From Oscillospiraceae bacterium (GTDB lineage: Bacteria; Bacillota_A; Clostridia; Oscillospirales; Oscillospiraceae), in NCBI GenBank assembly GCA_017540945.1, contig JAFYAB010000030.1, forward strand, positions 1 through 37,778: a stretch of DNA of 37,778 bases. The letters are read 5' to 3'. A model generated the notes under the pieces. That model was not told the origin of the DNA. It saw only the letters and a program-made list of their open reading frames with translations, and ran no database searches. The translations under genes were made by a program, and so were the position numbers. This document shows positions 25,140 through 32,973 of this stretch, piece by piece; the first letter of the stretch is position 1, and each line of letters starts with the position of its first letter.

Positions 25140-25910
25140 TTATTTTACATCCTTCCGATCGAAGACGTGGATCGAAAGCCACAAATATGCGCAGATTACG
25201 ACGCCGGATACCAGCAGCGTCTTGACCGTGGCAGGATCGGCTTCCTTCAGGATCTCATCGGGCATATAATCGCCGATGTAGAAGCTTTTCTTGGTGAAAA
25301 GCTTGTTGAGGCCGGTGTCGATGCCGTAGTAAACCAGAGACAACAGATCCATACCGAAGAGCACGGCAAAGGTCGTGCCCAGAGACTTGCTTTGAATGAC
25401 GGCGGTGAAAAGCAGCAGGATCGCGCAGAGGCTCTCTATCAGCAGCAAATGCAGCACAAAGATCCGCAGACCGTCACCGACGCCGGAATCAATCACGATC
25501 CGTTGGAAAAACAGAGTGCCGATCACGTCGCCCGCCACACATACCAGCATGAACAGCAGCGTATGGGGGATGGAGCTCAGAAATTTGGACAGGACCGTGT
25601 AGCCCTTCTTCGGCATCTGACCGGCAATGTTCTTCACATAGCCGTTCTCCACGTCGGCGTAGAAAAAGCCGCAGATGGAAAGCAGGCACAGCATCGTCCC
25701 TAGGCTGCCCGGCTGCTTGCTGAGGATCTCAGAAAAAGCCTTCTGCTTGGGAAAGAGGTCCACTTCCGCGCCAAGAAGCTCGCTCAGCGACATCAATAGG
25801 CGATAGGCAGGTGTGGAAAGCAGCGCGACAACAAACGCCAGGAGCAGACAGATCTTGAATCCCTTTGCCTTTCGCATGCGGTAGAGGTCCATTCTGATCA
25901 GGTTACCCAT
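25140..25910 (-). CDS. ABC-2 family transporter permease (BcrB-like)
   Basis: 256 residues with six hydrophobic spans, starting MGNLIRMDLYRMRKAKGFK as BcrB/lantibiotic-immunity permeases do, and a GFFYADVENGYVKNIAGQMPKK stretch typical of ABC-2 subunits. It would form the membrane channel for the ATPase encoded just upstream, with which it overlaps by 8 nt. Substrate unknown; homologues export peptide antibiotics such as bacitracin or give lantibiotic immunity. Confidence 0.82.
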   Translation of the reverse strand: MGNLIRMDLYRMRKAKGFKICLLLAFVVALLSTPAYRLLMSLSELLGAEVDLFPKQKAFSEILSKQPGSLGTMLCLLSICGFFYADVENGYVKNIAGQMPKKGYTVLSKFLSSIPHTLLFMLVCVAGDVIGTLFFQRIVIDSGVGDGLRIFVLHLLLIESLCAILLLFTAVIQSKSLGTTFAVLFGMDLLSLVYYGIDTGLNKLFTKKSFYIGDYMPDEILKEADPATVKTLLVSGVVICAYLWLSIHVFDRKDVK

Positions 25911-26817
25911 TGTCCTTCCCTCCCGTCACGCTGAGATAGTAGTCCTCCAAAGAGAACGTATGCTCGCAGAGCTCCCGCAGGCCGACGCCGGCTTCGACGA
26001 TGGCCCGGGCCATGGCCGGAGTCTCGTCCATCCGCTCGGTGACCCGCAGACCGTCTCGCTCCGAGGAAACAGCCTTGACGCCGATCCCGGCCAGCGCCTT
26101 CACCGCGGCCTCATCGTCATCGGTACGGATCAGAACATACTGCTCGCTGCGCTTGTGCAGCTCCTCCACGCTGAATTCATCCATCAGGGTGCCCTCATGG
26201 ATAATCCCGTAGGCATCTGCAAGCTTGGAAAGCTCGTCCAGGATGTGGCTGGAGATCATAATGGTAATGCCCTTTTCATCCCGCAGGCGGGCCAGGATCC
26301 GGCGGACCTCTACGATGCCCTGGGGGTCGAGCCCGTTGATGGGCTCGTCCAGGATGAGGATCCTTGGATCGCCCACCAGCGCCAGGCCGATGCCCAGCCG
26401 CTGACGCATTCCCAGGGAATAGGCGCCGGAGGGTTTTTTTCTGTCCGTGTCTTCCAAACCGATCAGCTTCAGCAGCTCTTCCACATAGCCTTCGGGTTTC
26501 AGGCCCATGCCAAGGCACTTGATCTTCAGGTTCTCATAGGCGGAGAGTCTGGGATAAAGGCCGGGATGCTCGATCAGAACGCCGACGTTTCGCAGCTCCT
26601 TTCTCATCTCCGGGCCGGTCTTGCCAAAAAGCGAGTAGCTGCCTCTTGTGGGGGTGGACAGGCCGCTGATCATTCGCATAATGGTAGTCTTCCCCGCGCC
26701 GTTGCGGCCGATCAAACCATAAATCTGGCCTTCTCGGATATGCAAATTGACATCCTTCGCGGCTTCCTTTTGTCCGTAAACTTTCGTCAGCTCATGGGTT
26801 GCCAGAATATAGTCCAT
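25903..26817 (-). CDS. ABC transporter ATPase (BcrA-like)
   Basis: 304-residue ATP-binding subunit. Walker A GRNGAGKTT (37-45), Q-loop near LIEHPGLYP, signature YSLGMRQRLGIG (about 130), Walker B ILILDEPINGLDP (about 150) and the switch His in ISSHILDELSKLAD. The C-terminal 80 residues form the accessory domain of the BcrA/CcmA group. The first gene of an operon with the permease (8-nt overlap) and a small membrane protein. GGAGGTGCAG precedes the start. No two-component genes of the BceRS type lie adjacent. Confidence 0.9.
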   Translation of the reverse strand: MDYILATHELTKVYGQKEAAKDVNLHIREGQIYGLIGRNGAGKTTIMRMISGLSTPTRGSYSLFGKTGPEMRKELRNVGVLIEHPGLYPRLSAYENLKIKCLGMGLKPEGYVEELLKLIGLEDTDRKKPSGAYSLGMRQRLGIGLALVGDPRILILDEPINGLDPQGIVEVRRILARLRDEKGITIMISSHILDELSKLADAYGIIHEGTLMDEFSVEELHKRSEQYVLIRTDDDEAAVKALAGIGVKAVSSERDGLRVTERMDETPAMARAIVEAGVGLRELCEHTFSLEDYYLSVTGGKDNG

Positions 26818-26846
26818 TCTGCACCTCCGTTTTCAAAACTTCCAAA

Positions 26847-26875
26847 AATATAGCATAGTTGATGGAAAAATGCAA
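26847..26875 (-). promoter_or_regulatory. ABC operon promoter
   Basis: Minus-strand TTGCAT (26875-26870), 17-bp spacer, TATATT (26852-26847). The upstream deacetylase gene stops at 26880, so -35 is only 5 bp from that stop. Confidence 0.65.
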
Positions 26876-26879
26876 GTGT

Positions 26880-29081
26880 TCAACCGATATATTCCAGAAA
26901 TTTTGATAGGGCTGTGTTCCGGGGAATATAATACCGATAGATCAAATACGGATCGGCGCCGGTTTCATAACAGGGTCCGCCCATGCAAAGACCGAACTGA
27001 TAATATTTCGCCGTATAGCTGCGGGAGAAATAGCTGTTTTTCCCTGTGGGATAGCACATTACGAAGGGCTGTTTGCCCGTGATCCGAGCCAGCGCCAGCA
27101 TAGACTGATAATGCTCGTACTCCAGCTGATTGGCCCCCATACCGTTCAGATAGCCGTGGCTCATGGTATGGCTCTGGATGGAGACCAGGCCGGAGTCGGA
27201 CATCTCCCGCACCTGCTCTTTGGTCAGGTTGTGGACTCTTTCCATGTCGTTTACGATCACGAACACTGTCGCCTTCACGTTGTATTTTTTCAGCAGGGGG
27301 AACAGCTCCGTATAATTGTCGTTGTATCCGTCGTCAAAGGTCAGCATCACCGGCTTTTCGATCTCAGCGATATGGTCCAGATCCTCGAAGGTGATGGCCG
27401 TATAGCCGCCCTCCACCAGGGCCTTCAGCTGCTCCTCCAGCGTAGAGGGGGAAATGAACAGCTCCGGGATGCCCCACATATAATCGCTCACAGCATGGTA
27501 CATCAGCACCGGCACCCGATATCCCTCGGCGATCTCGTCGTTTCTGACGATGCGGGTGTAGAATATCTGGTCGATGTCCGGATCCTCCAGCACGGAGAGC
27601 CCCACAGCCTCCAGAAAGTCATTGGCAGGAGCTGACCAGGCTGCCCCGTCCGCTGCGGCGGGAGCGGACATGCTCACGACATCTCCGTCGATCTCCACTT
27701 CCGCCGAACCGCCGTTCAGCGTCAGCGTTTTCCCCCAGACGCTAAGGACCGCCGTATTCTCCGCCGCTTCAAGGCTGCCGCCGGCGATTGCCGCAAGCTC
27801 TGTCAGATCCACATAGGCCGCGCTGTTCCGGAGCTGACAGGAGGACGTTTTCTTTCCGTCGATCCACAGGACGGTCTCGCAGGGTTCCATCAGACTGAAA
27901 ACCAACCCGGCATCGCTGTTTTTCAATTCCGGGACCCCCAGGGCTTCCGCAAACTGCCGGACCGGGATCAGCCAGTCCTCCTCCGTCCGGATCACCGGCG
28001 TCTGCAGTTCCTTCTCCTCGCCGTCAACCAGCATGTTCACGGAGCCGCCGCGGTAAGTCAGGCTATGCTCCAGCGCAGTAATGCTGACCAGGTCGCCGTC
28101 CTGCTCCAGCGCAGCGCCAAGCTGTTCCGCCAACGCTGTCAAACCGGTATAATCCGCTTCACCGATCCGTTGGCACCGGCCCAGTCCCCTTCCGCCGAAC
28201 CAGAGATACGCAGATTCCGTCGGGATCATCAGATCCGTCCGGTTTTTCGTTGAATCCGTAATCAGGGTCCCGCCCAGCGCTTCCGCTGCCGCTGCGGCGG
28301 GAAAATACCAACGCTCCTCCCGCGTCACGGCAGGAACGTCCAGCAGCAAGCTCTTTCCGTTGACGAGGGCGCTCCCTGCGCCTTCTGTCAGGATCATCTC
28401 TCGGTCCCGGAACTGAAGCGTCAGTTTTCGTGCGCCGGATTCCTCCAGATCTGCGCTGACGCTGCCGTCCAGAGACGCCATGCTTTGTTCCACGGGCAGC
28501 ATCAGGGTCCCGCCGCACGATAGGCAGTCCGGAACCGGCGTTCCGTTGATGAGGACCGCTTCGGCACAGGGCGTGAAAGCGAGGCAGCGGATCCGGTTTT
28601 GCTCCGGATCAGCCACCAGTTCCCTGCCCCAGATGCTTTTCAGCGTGCTCAGCGGGAGAAACCACAATCCCTGGTCCGTGGGAATCACTTCCGCGTCAAG
28701 GTCGATCTCGTCGCCGTCTGCCGTCTTGGCTATCGTCTTCCCTTCCAGGAAGATCGCGTCCCGGTCCAGCATTCTCACACTGAGCCGCAGCAGATGGCCG
28801 TGCAGCGCGGTGGACAGTCCGCCCCCGCATAAGGCGGACAGCTCGCCGGCCTCAAAATACTGCAGGCCTCCGATTTCATAGAGCTTGCACGTTCCATCGG
28901 GCTCCACGATCAGCGAGACATCGCTTAAAACCGGATCTTTCAGCGCAGCCTCCGTTGTGATTGACGCAGGCTCCAGGGTCTCCGTCTGGTCCTGCCCATC
29001 CGGCCCGCCGCAAGCGCAGAGTCCCAGGGCGCAGATCAGGATCAGCCCCGCGATCACGAGCCCGGTTTTCCAGTCCTTCAT
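26880..29081 (-). CDS. Lipoprotein polysaccharide deacetylase with repeat N-terminus
   Basis: 733 residues. A short signal with a lipobox-like LCAC (about residue 24) suggests lipid anchoring. About 450 residues of repeated beta-rich units follow, each with pieces like LLINGTPVPDC, WFLPLSTLKSIWG and LIPVRQFAEALG, as in copper-amine-oxidase N-terminal-like (stalk) domains. The C-terminal NodB deacetylase (about 505-730) shows VPVLMYHAVSD, TFDDGYND (two Asp) and SHTMSHGYL (two His), a full metal triad. It probably deacetylates wall peptidoglycan or another glycan. Start chosen at 29081: GGAGG sits 7 nt upstream, whereas the earlier ATG at 29096 overlaps that site. It follows the phosphatase gene by 45 nt in one operon. 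Confidence 0.85.
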   Translation of the reverse strand: MKDWKTGLVIAGLILICALGLCACGGPDGQDQTETLEPASITTEAALKDPVLSDVSLIVEPDGTCKLYEIGGLQYFEAGELSALCGGGLSTALHGHLLRLSVRMLDRDAIFLEGKTIAKTADGDEIDLDAEVIPTDQGLWFLPLSTLKSIWGRELVADPEQNRIRCLAFTPCAEAVLINGTPVPDCLSCGGTLMLPVEQSMASLDGSVSADLEESGARKLTLQFRDREMILTEGAGSALVNGKSLLLDVPAVTREERWYFPAAAAAEALGGTLITDSTKNRTDLMIPTESAYLWFGGRGLGRCQRIGEADYTGLTALAEQLGAALEQDGDLVSITALEHSLTYRGGSVNMLVDGEEKELQTPVIRTEEDWLIPVRQFAEALGVPELKNSDAGLVFSLMEPCETVLWIDGKKTSSCQLRNSAAYVDLTELAAIAGGSLEAAENTAVLSVWGKTLTLNGGSAEVEIDGDVVSMSAPAAADGAAWSAPANDFLEAVGLSVLEDPDIDQIFYTRIVRNDEIAEGYRVPVLMYHAVSDYMWGIPELFISPSTLEEQLKALVEGGYTAITFEDLDHIAEIEKPVMLTFDDGYNDNYTELFPLLKKYNVKATVFVIVNDMERVHNLTKEQVREMSDSGLVSIQSHTMSHGYLNGMGANQLEYEHYQSMLALARITGKQPFVMCYPTGKNSYFSRSYTAKYYQFGLCMGGPCYETGADPYLIYRYYIPRNTALSKFLEYIG

Positions 29082-29126
29082 ATACATTCCTCCCATGCAG
29101 TGGTCGATCTCATTTCCATGCTCAGA

Positions 29127-29816
29127 TCATGAGACATAGAATTCCTCCAGTGTTTCCAGGCAGATACAGCCCAGCGTACCCGTGTAGACGGCGCCGCAGT
29201 CGATCGCGATATGTCCGCTGCGGCGGTAGATGCGTCCGTTACAGTTCGGATCTATCAACAAGGTCGGCGTATGTCCCGTCACCAAATACTTGTTTTCGTA
29301 GTAGCGTTTTCGGTAATCCATGCGCTCCCAGATAAAGTCGTGCAGCGCGCAGTCCGCCGGATCTTTCTCCGGCTCATAGGCTCCGACGCCCGCATGGGCC
29401 AGCAGAAAGCTCCTGCCCGCCAGCGTGATCTCATACCAGCAGGAAAGCCCCTCCATCCAGGCAAGGATCTCCTGCTGCTGCTGGGCGGGAAGCTGTAAAT
29501 ATGCCTCCCAGGTCACAAGCCCTCCGTTGCGTCCCGTCCAGTTCAGAAACCCGCGCTTCCAGGCGGCGAGCTCCTCCCGGGAAAGCTTTTTCTCCCAGGC
29601 ACGGGCCGTCTTGCGGAACATATCCTCGTGATTCCCCAGCAAACAGATCACATTCGGGCTGGTCATCAGCCTGCGGATCACCTCGATCCCCGCGGAGCCG
29701 CGGTCCGCGGCGTCGCCGAGGAAAAACAGGATGTCCCGGTCTGAAAAACCGATCCGATCCAGCAGCTTCTCATACAGATTCAAGCAGCCATGGATATCAG
29801 AGATCGCGTAATGCAT
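29127..29816 (-). CDS. PPP-family serine/threonine phosphatase-like protein
   Basis: 229-residue metallophosphoesterase. The metal-site motifs are all present: DIHG (7-10), GDAADRG, LLGNHE, LLAHAGVG and TGHTPT. Architecture and length match lambda-phosphatase/PrpA-like enzymes that remove phosphate from proteins; bis-nucleoside tetraphosphatase activity cannot be excluded. The start overlaps the end of the reverse transcriptase gene by 20 nt, with AAGGAAGG placed inside that gene 6 nt upstream, so translation is likely coupled. It lies between the RT and the deacetylase gene in one minus-strand run. Confidence 0.88.
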   Translation of the reverse strand: MHYAISDIHGCLNLYEKLLDRIGFSDRDILFFLGDAADRGSAGIEVIRRLMTSPNVICLLGNHEDMFRKTARAWEKKLSREELAAWKRGFLNWTGRNGGLVTWEAYLQLPAQQQQEILAWMEGLSCWYEITLAGRSFLLAHAGVGAYEPEKDPADCALHDFIWERMDYRKRYYENKYLVTGHTPTLLIDPNCNGRIYRRSGHIAIDCGAVYTGTLGCICLETLEEFYVS

Positions 29817-31029
29817 CTTGTTCCTTCCTTTGTCCTCGTTTGTGGGCGTAGTATTCGTGGACCAGGCTCCGGTAACCCAGCGCCTTCAGATCCTCATATC
29901 GAACGCGAAAGCGGGCCTTGCTGCGCTTGCCGCTGACCAGCGTGCGAAGGCAGTCCTGGGCGTAGCGGTCGATCTGCCCAAGGGTGTCGCTGGTGTTGAT
30001 GACGGAAAAGAACCAGTGACTCCAGCTGAGCTCCCGATCCAGCGGCGCTTCCAGCAGCTTGCGGTTGAAGACGCGGATAAAGGCCGCCGCGGCCTGCTCC
30101 CCGCTCCGCCCGGTCCGGTCCCGCCAGCGGGACAGGGCCCGGGTCTTGCGGCGCATTTTCGCCTTGAGCTTGTCCACCGTGGCCGGGGCGATATCAATGC
30201 TGCTGCCGCGGCATTGAAAGCCCAGGAAGGTCCAGCCCGTTTCCGGGCTGAACCAGCTCTCCTTTTTCGGATTGACCGCCAGTCCCTTGTCGGAAAGGAT
30301 CGAACGCAGGCGTTCCGCGTGGGTGCGGAGCGCTTCTTCCGTCGGCGCGAACAGGATGATATCGTCGGAATAGCGGGCGTAGACCACAGCCTTCCGGCAG
30401 AATTCCTCGTCCAGGTCCCGCAGATAAAGATTGGCGTAAAAGGAGGATTGCGGCGTACCGGCCATGATGCCTTTTTGCTCGATCAGTGGCTTTCCATTAT
30501 CCAGCACCGCCGGCTCTGTCAGCAGCTCCCGCAAAAACGAAAAGAGGGCCGGGTCCGGAGAAAGGGCTTCCTCCAGCATGGGCAGAAAGCGCTCCACGTC
30601 CACGGAGTTGAAGTAGTTGCTGATATCGAGCTTATAGGCGTACATCCGGTCCAGGCCAGGGACAGCGCGCAGGCAGCGGATGGCGTCCTTGGCGGTGCGA
30701 CCCGGACGGAAGGACCAGAGCCCCGGCGCAAAAAGCCCGTCGCAGGAGCGCAGCAGCAGCCAGGTCAGCAGCTTAAAGACCGTGTTCTCCGGCTCCGGGT
30801 AGATATAGACCACCCGCTTTTTCTCAGAATGCTGCTTGGAAATGACCGCCCGCCGTGGCAGAGGCAGGGGCTCTCCCCTGCCGATCCGCTCGCAGACCGG
30901 CAGATACGCCTTGGCATCCAGGAAGGCCCGGAGCTGCTTTTCCTCATGCTTTGAGCAGATCAGAGAGCGCTTGTATTCATAGAACGCCTCCCAAAGCTCG
31001 GGACGGGAGAGCGCGTTCAGCAGAGACAT
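29797..31029 (-). CDS. Reverse transcriptase, unassigned group (YSDD)
   Basis: 410 residues. The palm motifs are clear: RT3 YKLDISNYFNSVD with Asp135, RT4 KGIMAGTPQSSFYANLYL (187-203), RT5 YARYSDDIILFAP with Tyr220-Ser-Asp-Asp223 (Ser where Ala is usual), RT6/7 LAVNPKKESWF and GWTFLGF (265-271). A thumb-like tail of about 120 residues ends in LGYRSLVHEYY. I see no group II intron maturase/HNH domain, no retron VTG or NAxxH motif, and no DGR-type SQ in RT4. It may belong to the unknown (UG/DRT) or group II-like RTs. GGAGGG lies 6 nt before the ATG at 31029, which is taken as start although the frame is open to 31272. A structured RNA lies directly upstream. Confidence 0.88.
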   Translation of the reverse strand: MSLLNALSRPELWEAFYEYKRSLICSKHEEKQLRAFLDAKAYLPVCERIGRGEPLPLPRRAVISKQHSEKKRVVYIYPEPENTVFKLLTWLLLRSCDGLFAPGLWSFRPGRTAKDAIRCLRAVPGLDRMYAYKLDISNYFNSVDVERFLPMLEEALSPDPALFSFLRELLTEPAVLDNGKPLIEQKGIMAGTPQSSFYANLYLRDLDEEFCRKAVVYARYSDDIILFAPTEEALRTHAERLRSILSDKGLAVNPKKESWFSPETGWTFLGFQCRGSSIDIAPATVDKLKAKMRRKTRALSRWRDRTGRSGEQAAAAFIRVFNRKLLEAPLDRELSWSHWFFSVINTSDTLGQIDRYAQDCLRTLVSGKRSKARFRVRYEDLKALGYRSLVHEYYAHKRGQRKEQDALRDL

Positions 31030-31043
31030 GGTGTTCCCTCCAA

Positions 31044-31182
31044 AAAAAACAGAAAGAGAAAGCGTTAAAGCCCGAACAATTTCGGGAAGTACCAGACCGT
31101 ACACAAGTCGGCTGCCTGCGAAGTCATCTGTTGACTTGTGCCGGGTCCGCCGCAGGCGCAGGGCGTTCTCTTTCTGTTTTTT
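31044..31182 (-). ncRNA. Structured leader RNA closed by 17-bp inverted repeat
   Basis: On the minus strand, AAAAAACAGAAAGAGAA (31182-31166) pairs perfectly with TTCTCTTTCTGTTTTTT (31060-31044), enclosing 105 nt. Inside: CACAAGTC (31140-31133) with GACTTGTG (31109-31102); a competing AAGTCA/TGACTT hairpin (31137-31132 with 31127-31122 region); GCCTGCG/CGCAGGC (about 31156-31150 with 31120-31114); and CCCGAA/TTCGGG (31086-31081 with 31076-31071). The nested and crossing pairings allow alternative folds or a pseudoknot. The 3' arm ends in eight T residues followed 0 nt later by the RT ribosome site, so it could be a retron-like template RNA, an attenuator, or both. Confidence 0.6.
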
Positions 31183-31217
31183 ACTTGTTCGGTGCGGACT
31201 GATATCCGCGGGGCGGA

Positions 31218-31730
31218 TCAGGCGCCCATAGCCCTGCGCATTCTGGCAACCACGTAGGAGCGGGCGTTCCACCAGCCCTCGTAGTCATAATAGAAGCGCA
31301 GATAAGGGGTCCCGCTGCGGCGGCAGCCCTCTCGGATCTGGTTGACGTCGCATCTTCTGGATAAAAGCTCCACCACCAGCACAGGCCGATTCCCGTCGTA
31401 GAAGGTATAGGACGAGGCTCTGTCGCTCCTGGGATTCTCGGAACGGACGGTCCGGTAGGCGGCGAATTCCCTGGAGAAGATATCCTCAAAGTATTCGCGG
31501 TAGCTGCCCGGGTAGTTGTACTGATTGGGCTCGTTGGGCATCCGCTCTCCCCAGGAGCGGCCGATGGGGGTCTCCTCTCCCTGGTCATAAGACGCCATGG
31601 AAGCGGGCTTGGGGCGGTCCCCAGGATGAACAGGCTGGGTCGCGGGCTTTTGCTCCTTGTTTTGTAATAAGTCCACAACCTCGGACAGCGTGGGCTTTTT
31701 GCCGCCCAACAGCTTGGATAACAGGCTCAT
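31218..31730 (-). CDS. Unrecognised protein, possible degenerate nuclease fold
   Basis: 170 residues. A variable N-terminal half (1-70, Pro/Lys-rich linker around 25-60) precedes a compact C-terminal domain (75-168): YREYFEDIFSREF, then YTFYDGNRPVLVVELLSRR, QIREGCRRSGTPYLRFYYDYEGWWN and RSYVVARMRRAMG. The DGxRPVLVVEL strand (Asp112...Glu121) recalls PD-(D/E)xK nucleases, but the expected Lys after the Glu is Leu, so activity is doubtful and the fold is only a guess. AGGAGG precedes the ATG at 31730. The stop is followed by an ATCCGC/GCGGAT hairpin and then the structured RNA and RT gene, same strand. It follows the PLC gene by 65 nt. Confidence 0.6.
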   Translation of the reverse strand: MSLLSKLLGGKKPTLSEVVDLLQNKEQKPATQPVHPGDRPKPASMASYDQGEETPIGRSWGERMPNEPNQYNYPGSYREYFEDIFSREFAAYRTVRSENPRSDRASSYTFYDGNRPVLVVELLSRRCDVNQIREGCRRSGTPYLRFYYDYEGWWNARSYVVARMRRAMGA

Positions 31731-31795
31731 GGGGTTCCTCCTTCTCTTCTCGTATGTTTGATGATTGTGGCGCGAGCTGTGCGCCGCAGCTTGAT

Positions 31796-32824
31796 CTATT
31801 TGAAATTCGCGGACCAGATATGCTTTGCCAGCTCCGCGTCGCCGAAGTCCACGATGATCCAGCCCAGGAGCTCCTCGGACGGGAGCTTCATCAGACGGTC
31901 GTTCAGCTGACGGGCAAAGTGATACGGATGCCCGTAAGCGGCGGTACCCTTGGTGCTGAGGAAATGGATCGACAGGCACTTCGGGCCCAGCTCAGATTCC
32001 TGAATACCAGCCCGGAAAGCGTCCCATTTGTCTTCCGTACCATAGCAATACCGGTCCTGGACCCAGAGCTGATACTGGTTCTGATCGATTTTTTCGGAAT
32101 ACCTGGAAACAGCTTCATTCCCTCCCTGATCGGGCCAGCAGGCGGGGATGCCGCTTTTTGCTCCAAGATCTGCCTGGTCTTCAAATCGGCGCATCAGCAC
32201 CAGCTTACCCCGGGCCTCGCCCAGCGTGGGGATCGTATCCGACAGCAGCACGGTGTCGCCCCGCTCCTGAAGCTCGCCGAGGATCAGGCTGTTTTCAAAG
32301 ACCTCCACCGGATCGGTTCCATGCTCGTACTTTACATTGAAAATCACAGTCTCGCCGGGATGCTTTTCCAAAAACGCCTCGCACTGATCCAGCACGTCCT
32401 TCAGATAGAGGGTGCCGTCCCAGGGCATGGGGCCCTTGCGGCATTTGGTAAAGCCGTGCATCAGGATAAGCCTTCGGGCGCTCTCTTCCTCCGTGTCTCC
32501 AAAGCCCAGGCGGATATCCAGATAGCGATAGCCTGCTTCCAGCTGCTCCTCAATGGAGAGGGCCTGGCATTTGGTGACGAAGGCCAGCTGGGAATACTGG
32601 GTGGCGGAATCATGGCTGCCCGGGATCACGATCTCGTTCAGACGCAGGCTGTCGTCCAGCCTCGCCATCCAATCCGCCGAGCCCTCCGCCGTTTTGACCC
32701 TGACATGTTCGGTCAGGGGGATCACAAACAGCGCGGCGGCGGTCAGCAGGAGCGCCGCCAGCAGGATGCCCAGAATCCGCAGCAGGATTCGTCCAACGCC
32801 GGCTTTCTTCCCGGACCGTTTCAT
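31796..32824 (-). CDS. PI-PLC X-domain phosphodiesterase
   Basis: 342 residues. A basic N-terminus and one hydrophobic span (about 12-35) suggest an N-terminal membrane anchor or uncleaved signal. The catalytic barrel shows IPGSHDSATQYS with the first His, GYRYLDIRLG and LMHGF with the second His, as in bacterial phosphatidylinositol-specific phospholipase C. Likely role: extracellular cleavage of a phosphodiester-linked lipid head group or teichoic-type polymer; substrate unknown. It has its own consensus promoter (32853-32881) and heads the minus-strand run that leads to the RT. GGAGAT precedes the ATG. Confidence 0.8.
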   Translation of the reverse strand: MKRSGKKAGVGRILLRILGILLAALLLTAAALFVIPLTEHVRVKTAEGSADWMARLDDSLRLNEIVIPGSHDSATQYSQLAFVTKCQALSIEEQLEAGYRYLDIRLGFGDTEEESARRLILMHGFTKCRKGPMPWDGTLYLKDVLDQCEAFLEKHPGETVIFNVKYEHGTDPVEVFENSLILGELQERGDTVLLSDTIPTLGEARGKLVLMRRFEDQADLGAKSGIPACWPDQGGNEAVSRYSEKIDQNQYQLWVQDRYCYGTEDKWDAFRAGIQESELGPKCLSIHFLSTKGTAAYGHPYHFARQLNDRLMKLPSEELLGWIIVDFGDAELAKHIWSANFK

Positions 32825-32852
32825 GCGCTCATCTCCTTATCTCTTTTTTTGT

Positions 32853-32881
32853 ATCGTACCAGATGCGTCGAAGTCTGTCAA
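32853..32881 (-). promoter_or_regulatory. Promoter for PLC (and possibly RT operon)
   Basis: Minus-strand TTGACA (32881-32876), 17-bp spacer, TACGAT (32858-32853). It is the only clear promoter seen upstream of the run ending at 26880. Confidence 0.7.
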
Positions 32882-32913
32882 GCGGATGATTTGGATATTT
32901 TTCCGTTTTGAGA

Positions 32914-32942
32914 TTGCAATTCCCGCATTGATACCGTATAAT
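32914..32942 (+). promoter_or_regulatory. Guanine deaminase promoter
   Basis: TTGCAA (32914-32919), 17-bp spacer, perfect TATAAT (32937-32942), divergent from the PLC promoter. Confidence 0.75.
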
Positions 32943-32973
32943 ACAAGTAACCGGTAAAAATGGAGGCGCTTTT

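Noticed and set aside
29797..31029. Diversity-generating retroelement
   Set aside because: No Avd-like gene and no template/variable repeat pair with adenine substitutions was found; the near-identical repeats in the protease gene are ordinary duplications and are 13 kb away.
29797..31182. Classical retron
   Set aside because: Flanking repeats and order fit, but no VTG or NAxxH motif in the RT and no AGC-type branching-guanosine context was found at the repeat end. Kept as a retron-like candidate only.
29797..31272. Extended RT start at 31272
   Set aside because: The extension would translate through the inverted-repeat RNA and part of the upstream gene in another frame; GGAGGG at the ATG at 31029 marks the real start.
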